DNA from: Spraguea lophii | Taxonomy: Eukaryota > Microsporidia > Spragueidae | Length of the DNA stretch: 64,000 bases | Reading direction: 5' to 3' | Assembly: GCA_001887945.1 (NCBI GenBank) | Contig: LDOQ01000261.1 | Location: forward strand, 1-64,000 | In this document: in pieces, positions 43,550-54,451 of the stretch | Position numbering within the stretch: position 1 is the first letter of the stretch | Layout of the letters: every line of letters starts with the position of its first letter | Program-made: the position numbers and the translations under genes | Notes under the pieces: model-generated | What the model saw: only the letters and a program-made list of their open reading frames with translations | Databases searched by the model: none | What the model was told of the DNA's origin: nothing

Positions 43550-45610
43550 TTATGCAATCTCCTCTACTTCTTCTACTTTATGATTTTCTTCTTTACCTTT
43601 CATAAATTTAAATATACTTCTAGCATATGCTGCACTATCATCTAACCTATATCCACATTCTATCAATGCAGTATTGTATATCATATGTATATACTCATTA
43701 AGATCTTTGTCTTCATTTTCTACCATAACCTTCATTTTCTTAACAACTGGATGATCTAAATTTAATTCAACAATCTTTTTAGAAAGACCCATCATTTGCA
43801 TAAATGGATTATTTTCTGCACCTGGTTGTGATCTAATAATATTTTCCATAGCACTACTATGTGAATATTTGGTAGTACAGATAACACATGGAGAATCCAT
43901 ATTAACTTTTGCACTAACAACCTTTTCTACCTTAGAATCTAAGATTTCTTTTATTTTATTCATAAATGCTTCATTTTCTTTTACTTTTTTTTCATCTACT
44001 TTATTTTCTACTGGTAATTCTATACCCTCTGCATTAATTCTTTGGAATTCTAAACCATCATAAGTTTTTACATTCTGGAGCATTATTTCATCCATAACCT
44101 CATACATAAATAATATTTCATAATCTTTAAATCCAGCTAAGAATGGAGAATTAAATACTTCATCCTTTGAAGAACCGGTAAGAATATAAATCTGTTTCTG
44201 ATTTTCTACCATATTTTTCTTATATTCGTCTAAGCTTATCATTTTATCGTTACTCTTGGTACTGTAGTATCTTAATACTTTCATCATTTTCTCTCTGTTA
44301 ACATCATCATCTCTTATTCCTAATTTAAGATTACTACTAAATTCTTTGTAGAATATTTCAAATTTAGCATCATCCTTAGAAATATCATCCATCATTTCTG
44401 TAACCTTTCTTAAAATAGTTTTTTTGATTAATTTCATAGTATTCTTACCTTGTAATATTTCTCTTGAGATATTTACTGGAAGATCATTAGAAGCTATTAC
44501 ACCTTGAACAAAGTTACACCATTCAGGTAATTCTTCTATGTTATCTGTTACCAATACATTTTTGTTATACAATTTTATACCACTGTGTACTTTTTCAAAC
44601 ATTTTATTAGGTGCTCTCTTTGGACAAAAGATCAATACATCGAAATTAATAAGACCTTCAAGCTTAGAGTGTTTGACAGCAAGATAATCTTCCCAATCAT
44701 TGCTTATTGCTTTGTAAAAACTTGAATATTCTTCAGTTGTACAATCAGAAGGTTTTCTGTTCCAAAGTGGTTTTTCTTTGTTAATGTGTTCTACTTCAGT
44801 GACTTTTATTTTCTTTTTCTCTTTTATTTCTTCTACTACTGGTTCATCTGTTTCTTTTTCTTCTGTAACTTTGGTTTCTTCTTTCTTTTCTTCTACTTCT
44901 TCTTCCTTCTCTTTTTCTACGTGCAAATAAATTGGATATGCTACGAATGATGAATATTTCTTTACCAATTTTTTCAATTTACTTTCTCTTAAAAATTCTT
45001 TATCTCCTTCTTTTACATGCAAAATAATTGTAGTTCCATGTAATTCTGTTCCTTCCATTTCTTCAATTGTATAATCTCCTAATCCTGTACTAACCCATCT
45101 ATGTTGACTATCCAATGGATGTTTACTTATTACTTCTACTTTATCTGCAATAAGAAAAGCAGAATAAAATCCCAAACCAAACTGTCCTATTAATTGATCA
45201 ACATTTTTATCTCCACCTTCTTTTTTGTAAGCCTCTTTAAACTTTTTAGTACCAGAACTAGAAATTGTACCTAAGAAATTAATCATATCACTTTTTGTCA
45301 TACCTACACCATTATCTTTTATCACGAGTGTATTATTTACTTCATTTGGAATTATATCTATTCTCAACTCTGATGGAAGATGTAATTTACATCCCTTCTG
45401 CTTATATTCATTGTACAAAGCAACTAATTTATCATTAGCATCACTACAATTACTTATAAGTTCTCTTAAAAAATAATCTTTAGCACTATAAACAGAATTA
45501 ATGATAGTAGACATCAAAGATTCTACTTCTACATCATATTTATGTTTTTCTGTGTTTATGTTATCATTGTGAACATTTTCTTGTTGTGTTGTGTTTTTGA
45601 CTTCAGTCAT
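43550..45610 (-). CDS. HSP90: cytosolic HSP90 chaperone
   Basis: 686 aa, near the usual 700. The N-terminal GHKL ATPase domain has RELISNCSDANDKL (Asn that binds ATP-Mg), DNGVGMTKSDMINFLGTI and GQFGLGFYSAFLIADKV. A Glu/Lys-rich charged linker (about residues 218-260) leads to the middle domain, with the NISREILQGKNTMKLIKK block including the catalytic Arg loop. The C-terminal dimerisation domain follows. It folds and matures client proteins in the cytosol as an ATP-driven dimer. The last residues are VEEVEEIA instead of the MEEVD that recruits TPR co-chaperones. The ER form is unlikely: no signal peptide or KDEL. In the first motif Cys and Asn replace the usual Ser and Leu (SNSSDALDK in most). 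Confidence 0.97.
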   Translation of the reverse strand: MTEVKNTTQQENVHNDNINTEKHKYDVEVESLMSTIINSVYSAKDYFLRELISNCSDANDKLVALYNEYKQKGCKLHLPSELRIDIIPNEVNNTLVIKDNGVGMTKSDMINFLGTISSSGTKKFKEAYKKEGGDKNVDQLIGQFGLGFYSAFLIADKVEVISKHPLDSQHRWVSTGLGDYTIEEMEGTELHGTTIILHVKEGDKEFLRESKLKKLVKKYSSFVAYPIYLHVEKEKEEEVEEKKEETKVTEEKETDEPVVEEIKEKKKIKVTEVEHINKEKPLWNRKPSDCTTEEYSSFYKAISNDWEDYLAVKHSKLEGLINFDVLIFCPKRAPNKMFEKVHSGIKLYNKNVLVTDNIEELPEWCNFVQGVIASNDLPVNISREILQGKNTMKLIKKTILRKVTEMMDDISKDDAKFEIFYKEFSSNLKLGIRDDDVNREKMMKVLRYYSTKSNDKMISLDEYKKNMVENQKQIYILTGSSKDEVFNSPFLAGFKDYEILFMYEVMDEIMLQNVKTYDGLEFQRINAEGIELPVENKVDEKKVKENEAFMNKIKEILDSKVEKVVSAKVNMDSPCVICTTKYSHSSAMENIIRSQPGAENNPFMQMMGLSKKIVELNLDHPVVKKMKVMVENEDKDLNEYIHMIYNTALIECGYRLDDSAAYARSIFKFMKGKEENHKVEEVEEIA

Positions 45611-46471
45611 GGTAATGAAAAAATATTTTTATATAAACAAATAAATTTCTAGAAAAAATAAAAAATTTTCTAGAAGAAATAAAATTATGTATAAACAGAT
45701 AAAAAATGAAATTATGTATAAATAGATAAACAAATAACAAAATATTTTTTATAAAATAACAAATTTTATTAATAATAAATCAAGCAATAAAATAAATATT
45801 AGCAATAATTATTATATTTATATATTATAAATGAAATATTTTCTTCTATATAATCCAACTAATAAAACGACACTGATAATCCATCTTAAAAATATTAAAT
45901 TAATATAAAATGAGTTTTAAAAAAATCTTCTCAACTTATTTTGTATTTTAAAAAACAATAGAAGTCTAATAATGTAAAAATATAAACTTTTAGAAATTTA
46001 ACTTAACAATACAAACCTAATTATTCTATAAAATATCGTGAATATCCTTTAATAAGAAAGGAGAATAAAAAATCAATCCCAAAAACCTGACCGATTAAAA
46101 TATAAAATATATTATAGAATATAAAATAAATGTTAAATCTTTAGATAAAAGAAATATAATCAAAAAGAATAAAATTCAACCATATTCAGAAAAGTCCAGA
46201 GATCATATTAATTCCTCTATTATAATTAACCATTAATTATCTTAATGATATTTTATTATTCAATATTATAATTAACTATTTATTATATCAATAATACTAT
46301 CATACATAAAATAAATATTATCGTATATACATAATAAAATATTATAATATAATAATTGGTTTAATTTTAACCAATAAATAATAATTTTATAAATTAAAAC
46401 ATAATCTTACCACCAACAGATAAATACAATCATATTTTTATTTATAAATTAAAATAATTATTTATTATTAC
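45611..46471. other. no gene recognised
   Basis: AT-rich upstream region of HSP90. I see no heat-shock element I would defend and no ORF. Confidence 0.45.
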
Positions 46472-46677
46472 ATGCCAGATAAAGAAAATGAAAAAGGTTT
46501 TATTAAAGATATTTATATAAAATAAAAGAAAAACTTTTAACAAGAAAAGAAGATTTAAAATCCGTAGAAAAACAAACAGAAGAATTAAAAGATACAAGCA
46601 AAGAATTTAGAAATGAAACAAAAAATTTAAAAGAAAGATTAAAAAAGAAAGCAGAGGAAAGTAAATTTAATTTCTAA
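46472..46677 (+). pseudogene. R-SNARE-like fragment with a frameshift
   Basis: An ATG at 46472 gives MPDKENEKGFIKDIYIK then a stop. The overlapping frame continues KIKEKLLTRKEDLKSVEKQT then EELKDTSKEFRNETKNLKER and ends ESKFNF at 46677. The second part follows the synaptobrevin/VAMP-type pattern (L..R...L..L...T..L...S..F......LK). A one- or two-base shift near 46520 joins them. There is no C-terminal transmembrane helix and no CCC motif. It could be a decayed SNARE, a sequencing-disrupted gene, or a coiled-coil fragment. The two-helix SNARE at 41.5 kb is not a close duplicate. Confidence 0.45.
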
Positions 46678-47188
46678 TAAAATAAAATTTTTTATTCCAT
46701 TAAAGAAGGATTTTATTCGTCTATTACTAAGATTTTAATATCAATATATTCTACAAACAATAAACCAATAAATAATTTAATAGAATAAATTTATTATAGA
46801 TTTAAGGTATCTGTTAATTATAAATCAGAATTGGTTAAAAAGGAAAAGGAGACATTGATATTGAAAGGGAAATTTCAACATAAAATAAACATTAATCCAA
46901 TACGAAAAAAAGCTCTGCTAATAATACTCTACCTAACCTCTAAACATACGAATAAATGTATAAATAAATAATAATTTTAATTGTAGAAATATGAATATAA
47001 AATAAAACGTATTACAATTATTTATTTCCTAATTATAAAATTATTATACAAATAAATAAATATATTATTTAACAGAAAAATAATTATACAAATAAATAAA
47101 TATATTAGATTTATTATCTTATCTCTTTGTATAATTTAAACGTTGTAAAAATAAAAAAAATTACCAAAAAAATATTTATGTTCTAAAA
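46678..47188. other. no gene recognised
   Basis: AT-rich 3' flank of the helicase gene. Confidence 0.45.
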
Positions 47189-49534
47189 TTATTTTTTTTC
47201 TGTTTCATTTGATTTACTTAATTTTTCTATGTACGATGATCTATCAGATTCCTTTATTCTTTTTATTCCTTCTTTAATATTCGTATCAAGAATATTATTT
47301 TTTATTTTTACATTATAATTTTTATTATAAACCCTCTCTTCTTTATTTTCATTCTTTTCTGTTATATTTTCTATAGAAATATATTTTTCTATTATACTTT
47401 TTTTAACATTCTTTTTTTCTATTTTATTTTTTTTCATTTGTTCTACAAAACATTTATATTCTTCTTTACATTGCTCATACGATCTAACAGATATTAAATT
47501 ATTCTTTACCCAGGAACTAAGAAAATTCTTAACCCTATTTTCAGTATATCTACTATCTATTAAAAATACTGCACCATAATCATCTTTATGTCTTATCACT
47601 CTTCCCAATGCTTGATTTATTGCTCTAAATGAATTTATTTCATACCATAAATTTCCTGTACCATTCTTTTTATCATTATATATTTTTTTTGACATAACAC
47701 TAAAATCTCTTGTATTACTATACGGTAATCCTATCGCTATAACATTTCTACAATATTCATCACTAAAATCTATACCCTCACTAACCTTACCTCGGTATAC
47801 AGCCAAAAGAAGTGGATTATGTTTTATATTACTTCTGTAAAGTTTTAATACGCCATCTAATGAATTTTTATCATTTCTATCTTTTATATCAAAATTATTC
47901 GTAGAATCATTATTCCCTGATTTATTAGGCTCTGTATAAATTCTTCCATTGTTTAATGCTTGCAATTTATTTTTTATATTTTCCAAATAATGATACGATG
48001 GTACGAATACTATTGTACCTCCATTTGTATTTTTATGTATTTGCTGTACTGTATGTGCTACACTTTTAATGTAATTAGGATTATTATTATTTTGATATGT
48101 ATTTTTTAACTGTGTATTTCCATCATAAGATATCGACCGGATAAATATATTTTTATTATTTACAATGGATGGTGCTATGACTGTTCTAAATTTTGTATCT
48201 AATTCGTCTCCAATGATATTAAATGGTGATAATGTTCCTGATAGTAAAATTACAGTCTTAGTATTATCTACCAACGGCTTAAATATTATAGATGAGTCTA
48301 AAAGTATGAAATTTAGTTTGTAATTATATTTCGATTTTCTATTATAACTGTTTTCATTTACAAATTCATATGCATATTCTTTGTCTTTTCCTTTGTTGAG
48401 AATCAATTTGAATACAAATGCTACAGCTTCTATAAGATGGAGAGTGTGGTTGGATAAAACTTCTTTGGAACGTAAAATTTTTATAGCTTTTGAAATTCTT
48501 GTTACAACATCAGAATCTATACACATTTTTAACAATTCTTTTTTTACGTCATCCGATGATTTATTATCCTCTTTTGTATCTTTTATGCTATTTTCTATAT
48601 CTTTAACATCATTTGTTACATTTTTAACATCATTTGTTATATTTTTAACATTATTCTCATTTGTTATAGCAAAAATATCATCTTTATTTTCTTCTGTCCC
48701 ATTGATTTTATTTTCTGCATATTTTCTTATTCTTTGCATAAAATTAATAATTATCAACGCCTCATCTTTCCCTTCATCCTTTAATTTTCTTTTATAAAGA
48801 AAAAGTATTTCATTCATGCTAATTTCCAATTGCAAACTACTAATTTCCAAAGAACCCGTAGCCCTACACACATCCTCTATATTATGTGCTTCATCAATAA
48901 TAACAATAGCATCCTTAATATTTATACCCGTTGCAGTACGTATAGATGGATCCAACAAATAATTATAAGGTGCAAACGTAACAACAGATTTTTCAGAAAT
49001 ACTCCTACTCGCATAATATGGACATGCTAACATTTTTTTACCCAAAGATTTAAATTCCTCGATATCAGTAATACCAACACCACCACTTTTACACCCACCA
49101 TCTAAAACACTTTTAACTAATTTTTCCCTATAATTATAATACACGCACTTATTCTCCCTCACCAAATTTTTACACCCAACATTTTTATCCCCCGTATTTT
49201 TACTATTCACACAATACAAATTTCTACTCGCCAACACAGAAATAGTAGGTCTATAAACAGTCATTTTCAACTGCGACACTAACTGATCCAACTGCTTATG
49301 CGTCCTACTACAAATAAATATTTTTAATGGTTTACCATTATTCTGCACAGAATTAGCATATGCTAAAGATGAACATAATATGGAAAATGATTTACCAGTA
49401 CCAGTAGGACTCTCAATAGCAGCAGGCGTGTTTGTTTGAATACTCGTTAATATAGAAGACATGGCCATTATCTGGGGTGCGTAGGGTGCATAGGGAAGTG
49501 TTATTTCTATGGAATTTATCTTTAATTTGTGCAT
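47189..49534 (-). CDS. Rad3/XPD-family 5'-3' DNA helicase, FANCJ/RTEL1-like
   Basis: 781 aa. Motif I ESPTGTGKSFSIL (about residue 40), motif Ia CSRTHKQLDQLVSQL, the four-Cys iron-sulfur region (NLYC...GCKNLVRENKC...LACPYY, about 105-175), the DEAH box VIIDEAHNIEDVCR (about 212), LLSGTLSP, GTIVFVPSYHY, YRGKVSEGIDF, and motif VI QALGRVIRHKDDYGAV (about 640). PYAPYAPQIMAM is the Q-like N-terminal motif. Such helicases unwind G-quadruplexes, D-loops and crosslink intermediates in the nucleus. Motif wording is closer to FANCJ/RTEL1 than to XPD or CHL1; the two cannot be separated by eye. A Lys/Asn/Asp-rich insert (about 280-325) and a Lys/Glu-rich tail are added. CCC (49535-49537, minus strand) abuts the ATG. 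Confidence 0.93.
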   Translation of the reverse strand: MHKLKINSIEITLPYAPYAPQIMAMSSILTSIQTNTPAAIESPTGTGKSFSILCSSLAYANSVQNNGKPLKIFICSRTHKQLDQLVSQLKMTVYRPTISVLASRNLYCVNSKNTGDKNVGCKNLVRENKCVYYNYREKLVKSVLDGGCKSGGVGITDIEEFKSLGKKMLACPYYASRSISEKSVVTFAPYNYLLDPSIRTATGINIKDAIVIIDEAHNIEDVCRATGSLEISSLQLEISMNEILFLYKRKLKDEGKDEALIIINFMQRIRKYAENKINGTEENKDDIFAITNENNVKNITNDVKNVTNDVKDIENSIKDTKEDNKSSDDVKKELLKMCIDSDVVTRISKAIKILRSKEVLSNHTLHLIEAVAFVFKLILNKGKDKEYAYEFVNENSYNRKSKYNYKLNFILLDSSIIFKPLVDNTKTVILLSGTLSPFNIIGDELDTKFRTVIAPSIVNNKNIFIRSISYDGNTQLKNTYQNNNNPNYIKSVAHTVQQIHKNTNGGTIVFVPSYHYLENIKNKLQALNNGRIYTEPNKSGNNDSTNNFDIKDRNDKNSLDGVLKLYRSNIKHNPLLLAVYRGKVSEGIDFSDEYCRNVIAIGLPYSNTRDFSVMSKKIYNDKKNGTGNLWYEINSFRAINQALGRVIRHKDDYGAVFLIDSRYTENRVKNFLSSWVKNNLISVRSYEQCKEEYKCFVEQMKKNKIEKKNVKKSIIEKYISIENITEKNENKEERVYNKNYNVKIKNNILDTNIKEGIKRIKESDRSSYIEKLSKSNETEKK

Positions 49535-49775
49535 GGGTGAAGATACAAAGAAGAAAATATTTTAATAGAAATACAATAATAATAATAAACGATTATATAG
49601 ATGATTATAGATTATTATAGATATGGTTATAGATATAGTGGATATAGACGGTGATAGATATAGATATATGGTAAGATATAGTTATAAAGGATTATATATA
49701 TAGAGAGATAATATTATAAATGTATAATAATCATTATGGTTAAATAATCTTCTATTTCTTCAAAGAAATATTATA

Positions 49776-49882
49776 AATTATATATCAGTTAATACAAGTT
49801 TAAATATATTTTAGGAACCAAAGGTTATACCATAATAGACTACAGTCAATCAGAAAACTTCGATAACTAAAAGTTTCATTGT
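49776..49882 (+). mobile_element. retroposon tail fragment, copy 8
   Basis: TCAGTTAATACAAGTTTAAA near 49785 and AGGAACCAAAGGTTATACCA near 49812, ending GAAAACTTCGATAACTAAAAGT, match the last 110 bases of the family. Only the 3' end is present, as expected of 5'-truncated reverse transcription. Confidence 0.75.
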
Positions 49883-49963
49883 ATTATAAAACATCATTTC
49901 ATTATCATAATATCAAAGATTATTACAATGATATTATGATATAAAGGTTCTAGAATGATGTTA

Positions 49964-50204
49964 TGATAGTAATGATAATAGTTTAAAGTATAATGGTATA
50001 ATAATGATAATAATTTAAAGTATAGTGGTATAATAATACAATAATGTAATAATATTGTAATGATAATAGTGTAATATACCATTACATCGTTATACTTCAG
50101 ATTGTTATTACAATATTATTGCATTATTGTATTATTATACCACTATACTTTAAATTATTATCATTATTATACCATTATACTTTAAACTATTATCATTACT
50201 ATCA
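49964..50204. repeat. 98-bp near-perfect inverted repeat between divergent genes
   Basis: Arms 49964-50061 and 50107-50204 are reverse complements with a single mismatch (50047 versus 50121) and a 45-base spacer. Each arm is built of related units such as TTTAAAGTATAATGGTATAA. It lies between the divergently transcribed helicase (start 49534) and proteasome alpha (start 50858). As single-stranded DNA or RNA it would form a very long hairpin. The same minus-strand region has an ORF (49894-50082) that is only the repeat read through. Confidence 0.95.
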
Positions 50205-50852
50205 CTACTATAAATTATCATAACACTACCACCATCACATTATCATTACAAAAATAATATCATTTATAAAACATTATTATTTTTGTAACAAATAAATTGT
50301 TTCATATTTTATTTTTATTCACCTATCTTTTTTATATTTTATGTATATTTATATTTTATTATGTTTTCTAAGAATGAATATATCTCAGAATGTAGAAATA
50401 GATAATGAGACAAGAAGTAAATTAGTAAATATATTTAATAAAATAGCAAAAGAATATGATGATAGAGAGATGGAGATTGAATAATATAATTAAATATAAT
50501 AATATAAAATATAGTAATGATAGTATATAAGTGATAGGAATTATATTATTATATTTAATTATTTTAATTAAAAATATTTTTAGTTTTAGCATCAGAATGA
50601 TAAATAATTATTTTTTATTTATTGTGTTTGGTTATTATTCTTTTATATTTATTTTATAATATTTTATTATATTAGTGATAGTAGTAATAATATATTTATT
50701 ATTTCTTTATAATAACCATTACTCATATAAACTACCATTATACCATTACTCATATAAACTATCACTCTTATTATCACTCTTTCTTATTACCACACATATA
50801 AATCGTATCACAGATATACAATTAATTATTTAATTTAATTTAATAACAATTA
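50205..50852. other. intergenic; no clear gene
   Basis: Contains simple ATC/ATT-type repeats and one 36-codon ORF (50374-50484, MNISQNVEIDNETRSK...) without CCC signal; too short to call. The last 100 bases before the proteasome gene are CTATTA/ACCATT-like tracts. Confidence 0.45.
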
Positions 50853-50857
50853 CCCTT

Positions 50858-51508
50858 ATGGTTTACGATAGATCATTAGCATTATTTTCTCCTGACGGTA
50901 GATTGATACAAGTAGAATATGCACAGAAGAGTTGTGAACAAGGAAGTAGTGTAATATATAATATTAATACAAATATTATCAGGGTGTGTATGGAGAGTAG
51001 GAATCAGAATTTATTATTAATTGAAGATAAAAATAAAAGATTAGCGTGTTTAGATCCTGATCTTAATTTTTATGCATCGTATTCTGGTATTAGTTCTGAT
51101 TCTGATCATATTATTAGATTGGGTAGAATTATTATAAGAAATTATAAATTGCAATGTGGAGAAGATATTCTATTGGATCAATTGGCGGAAATGTTGAGTG
51201 ATAGTATACAGAAAAATACTATTAGTAGGGGAAATAGACCTTTTGGTGCAAAAATAGTATTGTTTGGATTTCAGGAGGGTGTGGCTAGAATATATGTTTT
51301 GGAGCCTGATGGTAATTATATAGAATATGAAAGAGGTGCGATAGGACAGAAAAGTGATGATGTTTTAGAAGCAATGGAAAAAAAAGATAATGGAGTATAT
51401 GTGTGTTTGGAGGTTATGAAGGAGGTGGTGCAAAATGATAGTAATAGGATTATTATGGCGGAGATTGGACAGCATGGTGTTAGATGGTTGGATGTAGAAG
51501 AAATATGA
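50858..51508 (+). CDS. 20S proteasome alpha subunit, alpha4-like
   Basis: 216 aa. The N-terminal alpha signature YDRSLALFSPDGRLIQVEYA (residues 3-22) and the following core place it in the alpha family. Alpha subunits form the outer rings that gate the proteolytic chamber and have no catalytic Thr. YDR plus SPDG best fits alpha4 (PRE6/PSMA7); alpha7 shares SPDG, alpha5 shares YDR. It is 20-35 residues shorter than usual, lacking the charged C-terminal tail. CCC (50853-50855) lies two bases before the ATG. Works with the ubiquitin gene that follows it, but co-regulation is not shown. Confidence 0.93.
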   Translation: MVYDRSLALFSPDGRLIQVEYAQKSCEQGSSVIYNINTNIIRVCMESRNQNLLLIEDKNKRLACLDPDLNFYASYSGISSDSDHIIRLGRIIIRNYKLQCGEDILLDQLAEMLSDSIQKNTISRGNRPFGAKIVLFGFQEGVARIYVLEPDGNYIEYERGAIGQKSDDVLEAMEKKDNGVYVCLEVMKEVVQNDSNRIIMAEIGQHGVRWLDVEEI

Positions 51509-52369
<861 letters not shown>

Positions 52370-53340
52370 TAAAAGTTATTCTTAAAAATATTTTGTTTAT
52401 AATAATTTTAAAATTTATTTTTGTGTGAATAATGTGATAGTGATGAATAAAATATTATATTTCGTATAATATATTATATTCATCATTGAATTAACTATTT
52501 CTGAATATCTATGAATATTTAATAGTTTTGATAAAAATTAACTATTTCTGAATATTTCTTTTTAAAAATATTAACCTTTAAATTATATTTTAAAAATTAA
52601 TATAAACATTTATGAATATTTATAAATAGTTTTGAAATATTGTTAACCTCATTATAAACTTCATTTTTCTCATTTTCACTTTTTTATTTTTATATGTTAA
52701 TAACACTCTGGAAGATAAAATAAAATGAGATTAATGCATATCTGTAATAAAATCAATCAGTATAAATTTAAATGTATCTTAATAACCAAAGATTATAAAC
52801 CATGGTAAAACGCATCCGACCAAAAAATTTCTATAAATAAAAGTTCTATTAAAAAAACTTATAAATTATATTTTTTATATTAACGAGATAACCGTTAACA
52901 GATATTACTCTCAATAACATTAATTTTTCATTTATATTAAGAGGTTTTCATATTTATCTACATTTTATGTTGTATAAATTTCTTAATTTTATTCTTGTAT
53001 TTATTATATTTTCTGTTGTGTTATATTTTCTATATTTATCTTTTATTTTAATTTATTACGAATAATATCTTCTTTTGAATTAATTATTCTGATTTGTAAT
53101 TTTTATCATTTTCTTATATTGACATTAAGATATATATTATTAAATTATTATTTATAATTTTATAAGAACATTTAAAATTTAAAAAGATATTGAATTTAAG
53201 TTATATAAATTTGAGGTTTTAAAAGATATTGAATTTAATTATATATGTGTCTTATATGTTTATCAATCATAAATTCTAAAAATATTGATTATTTTTAGAA
53301 AGGATAACATAGATTTATAAAATAAATTTTATAAACCATA
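52370..53340. other. intergenic, contains a retroposon tail
   Basis: Apart from the retroposon fragment at 52700-52857, AT-rich and without coding signal. Confidence 0.5.
52700..52857 (+). mobile_element. retroposon tail fragment, copy 9
   Basis: AACACTCTGGAAGATAAAAT near 52702, ATGAGATTAATGCATATCTG near 52727 and AACCATGGTAAAACGCATCC near 52797 match the last 160 bases of copy 1, ending at an A-rich stretch (52845-52858). 5'-truncated. Confidence 0.8.
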
Positions 53341-53353
53341 CCCCTCTTATACG

Positions 53354-53707
53354 ATGCAATTTTCATTAAAAAATGCTCTTCTCGCAATTTCACTATCTAT
53401 AGGAACTATATATTTATTTATATATTTTATATATGATAGACCTCGTAGAAAAGAAGAAGAACGACGTATAAATAATTTTTTTGATGATCAGGAAAAATGT
53501 GGTTTTTTAGTAAAAAATAAAAAAGATCTTATTGATGTGCTTTTTTTTACTAATAGTCAATTAAGGGGGGAAATTTTGGAAGCAGAAAAAAAAGGAGAGA
53601 GATTAAGTGATGAGTGTATTAAGAAATTAAAAGAATTGGATGAAAAAGCGTCTGATATATTACGGCAAATGAGGTGGCGGGATTTACATCGGCGTCGTGG
53701 AATTTAA
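53354..53707 (+). CDS. signal-anchored hypothetical protein, tandem paralog 1
   Basis: 117 aa. N-terminal MQFSLKNALLAISLSIGTIY...FIYFIY is one transmembrane or signal-anchor segment, followed by a basic patch (RPRRKEEERR) and a mostly helical, charged domain with FFDDQEKCGFLVKNKK and GEILEAEKKGERLSDECIKKLKEL. Positive charges right after the helix suggest the C-terminal part is cytosolic. CCCC at 53341-53344, nine bases before the ATG. It is clearly homologous to the next gene (FxDDQEKCG, EILEAEKKGERL, DECIKKLK shared). I recognise no wider family. A recent lineage-specific duplication is likely. Confidence 0.75.
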   Translation: MQFSLKNALLAISLSIGTIYLFIYFIYDRPRRKEEERRINNFFDDQEKCGFLVKNKKDLIDVLFFTNSQLRGEILEAEKKGERLSDECIKKLKELDEKASDILRQMRWRDLHRRRGI

Positions 53708-53846
53708 AAATATATAAAATATTTTACAAAGGGATAATATAGATTTTTAAAATATAAAATATCTAAAAAAAGATAACATAGATTTTTTAAAATATAAATT
53801 TTATTTTAGAAAATAAATTTTGTGAATTTTACCCATTTTTTAAAAA

Positions 53847-54197
53847 ATGCGATTTTCATTAAGAAATGTTTTATTGATAATTGTAGGATCTACTGTAATT
53901 TTAACATTGTTTGCTGTTTTATTTATATATATTAGAGATGGTGGATTTGATGGAAAAGAACAAAAACGGCGTTTAAGTAGATTTCTTGACGATCAGGAAA
54001 AATGTGGTGTTTTACTAAAGAATAAAAAATATGTTGTTAAAATACTTATGAGTTTTTATAGTAGAGCGTTAAAGAATGAGATTTTGGAAGCAGAAAAAAA
54101 AGGAGAGAGATTAAATGATGAGTGTATAAAGAAATTAAAAAATTTAGATATAGCAGCAGTTAATATAAATATGTTAATGAAAAGAAGACATTGGTAA
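53847..54197 (+). CDS. signal-anchored hypothetical protein, tandem paralog 2
   Basis: 116 aa. MRFSLRNVLLIIVGSTVILT...FIYI anchor, then FLDDQEKCGVLLKNKK and NEILEAEKKGERLNDECIKK as in the upstream paralog 140 bases away on the same strand. ACCC at 53831-53834, 12 bases before the ATG, keeps the same wide spacing as its neighbour. The two differ most in the anchor and C-terminal ends, while the EAEKKGER block is almost identical, also at the DNA level. Single Cys residues in the QEKCG and DECIK motifs are conserved in both and could pair. Function unknown. Confidence 0.75.
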   Translation: MRFSLRNVLLIIVGSTVILTLFAVLFIYIRDGGFDGKEQKRRLSRFLDDQEKCGVLLKNKKYVVKILMSFYSRALKNEILEAEKKGERLNDECIKKLKNLDIAAVNINMLMKRRHW

Positions 54198-54451
54198 ATT
54201 TTAAAATATTTTTTATTAATATATATTTTAAAGAAAATATCAATAAAAAGTTCTTTATTTTTATTATTGAATTATTTTTTTAATTATGCTCTATCATTGG
54301 ATTATCATAATAATAATATTTTTTAATATTAATTATTCTTCAGATTAAAAAAATGTAAAATAAAAAATATTTTATTTAATTGTTTAACTTCTTACTTTTT
54401 ATTTTGTAATTGATTTCAAGTCTTTAAAATACTTGAAAATTCAATTTCTAA

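Noticed and set aside
50374..50484. 36-codon ORF MNISQNVEIDNETRSK...
   Set aside because: Too short, no CCC signal, no recognisable motif; chance ORF remains likely.
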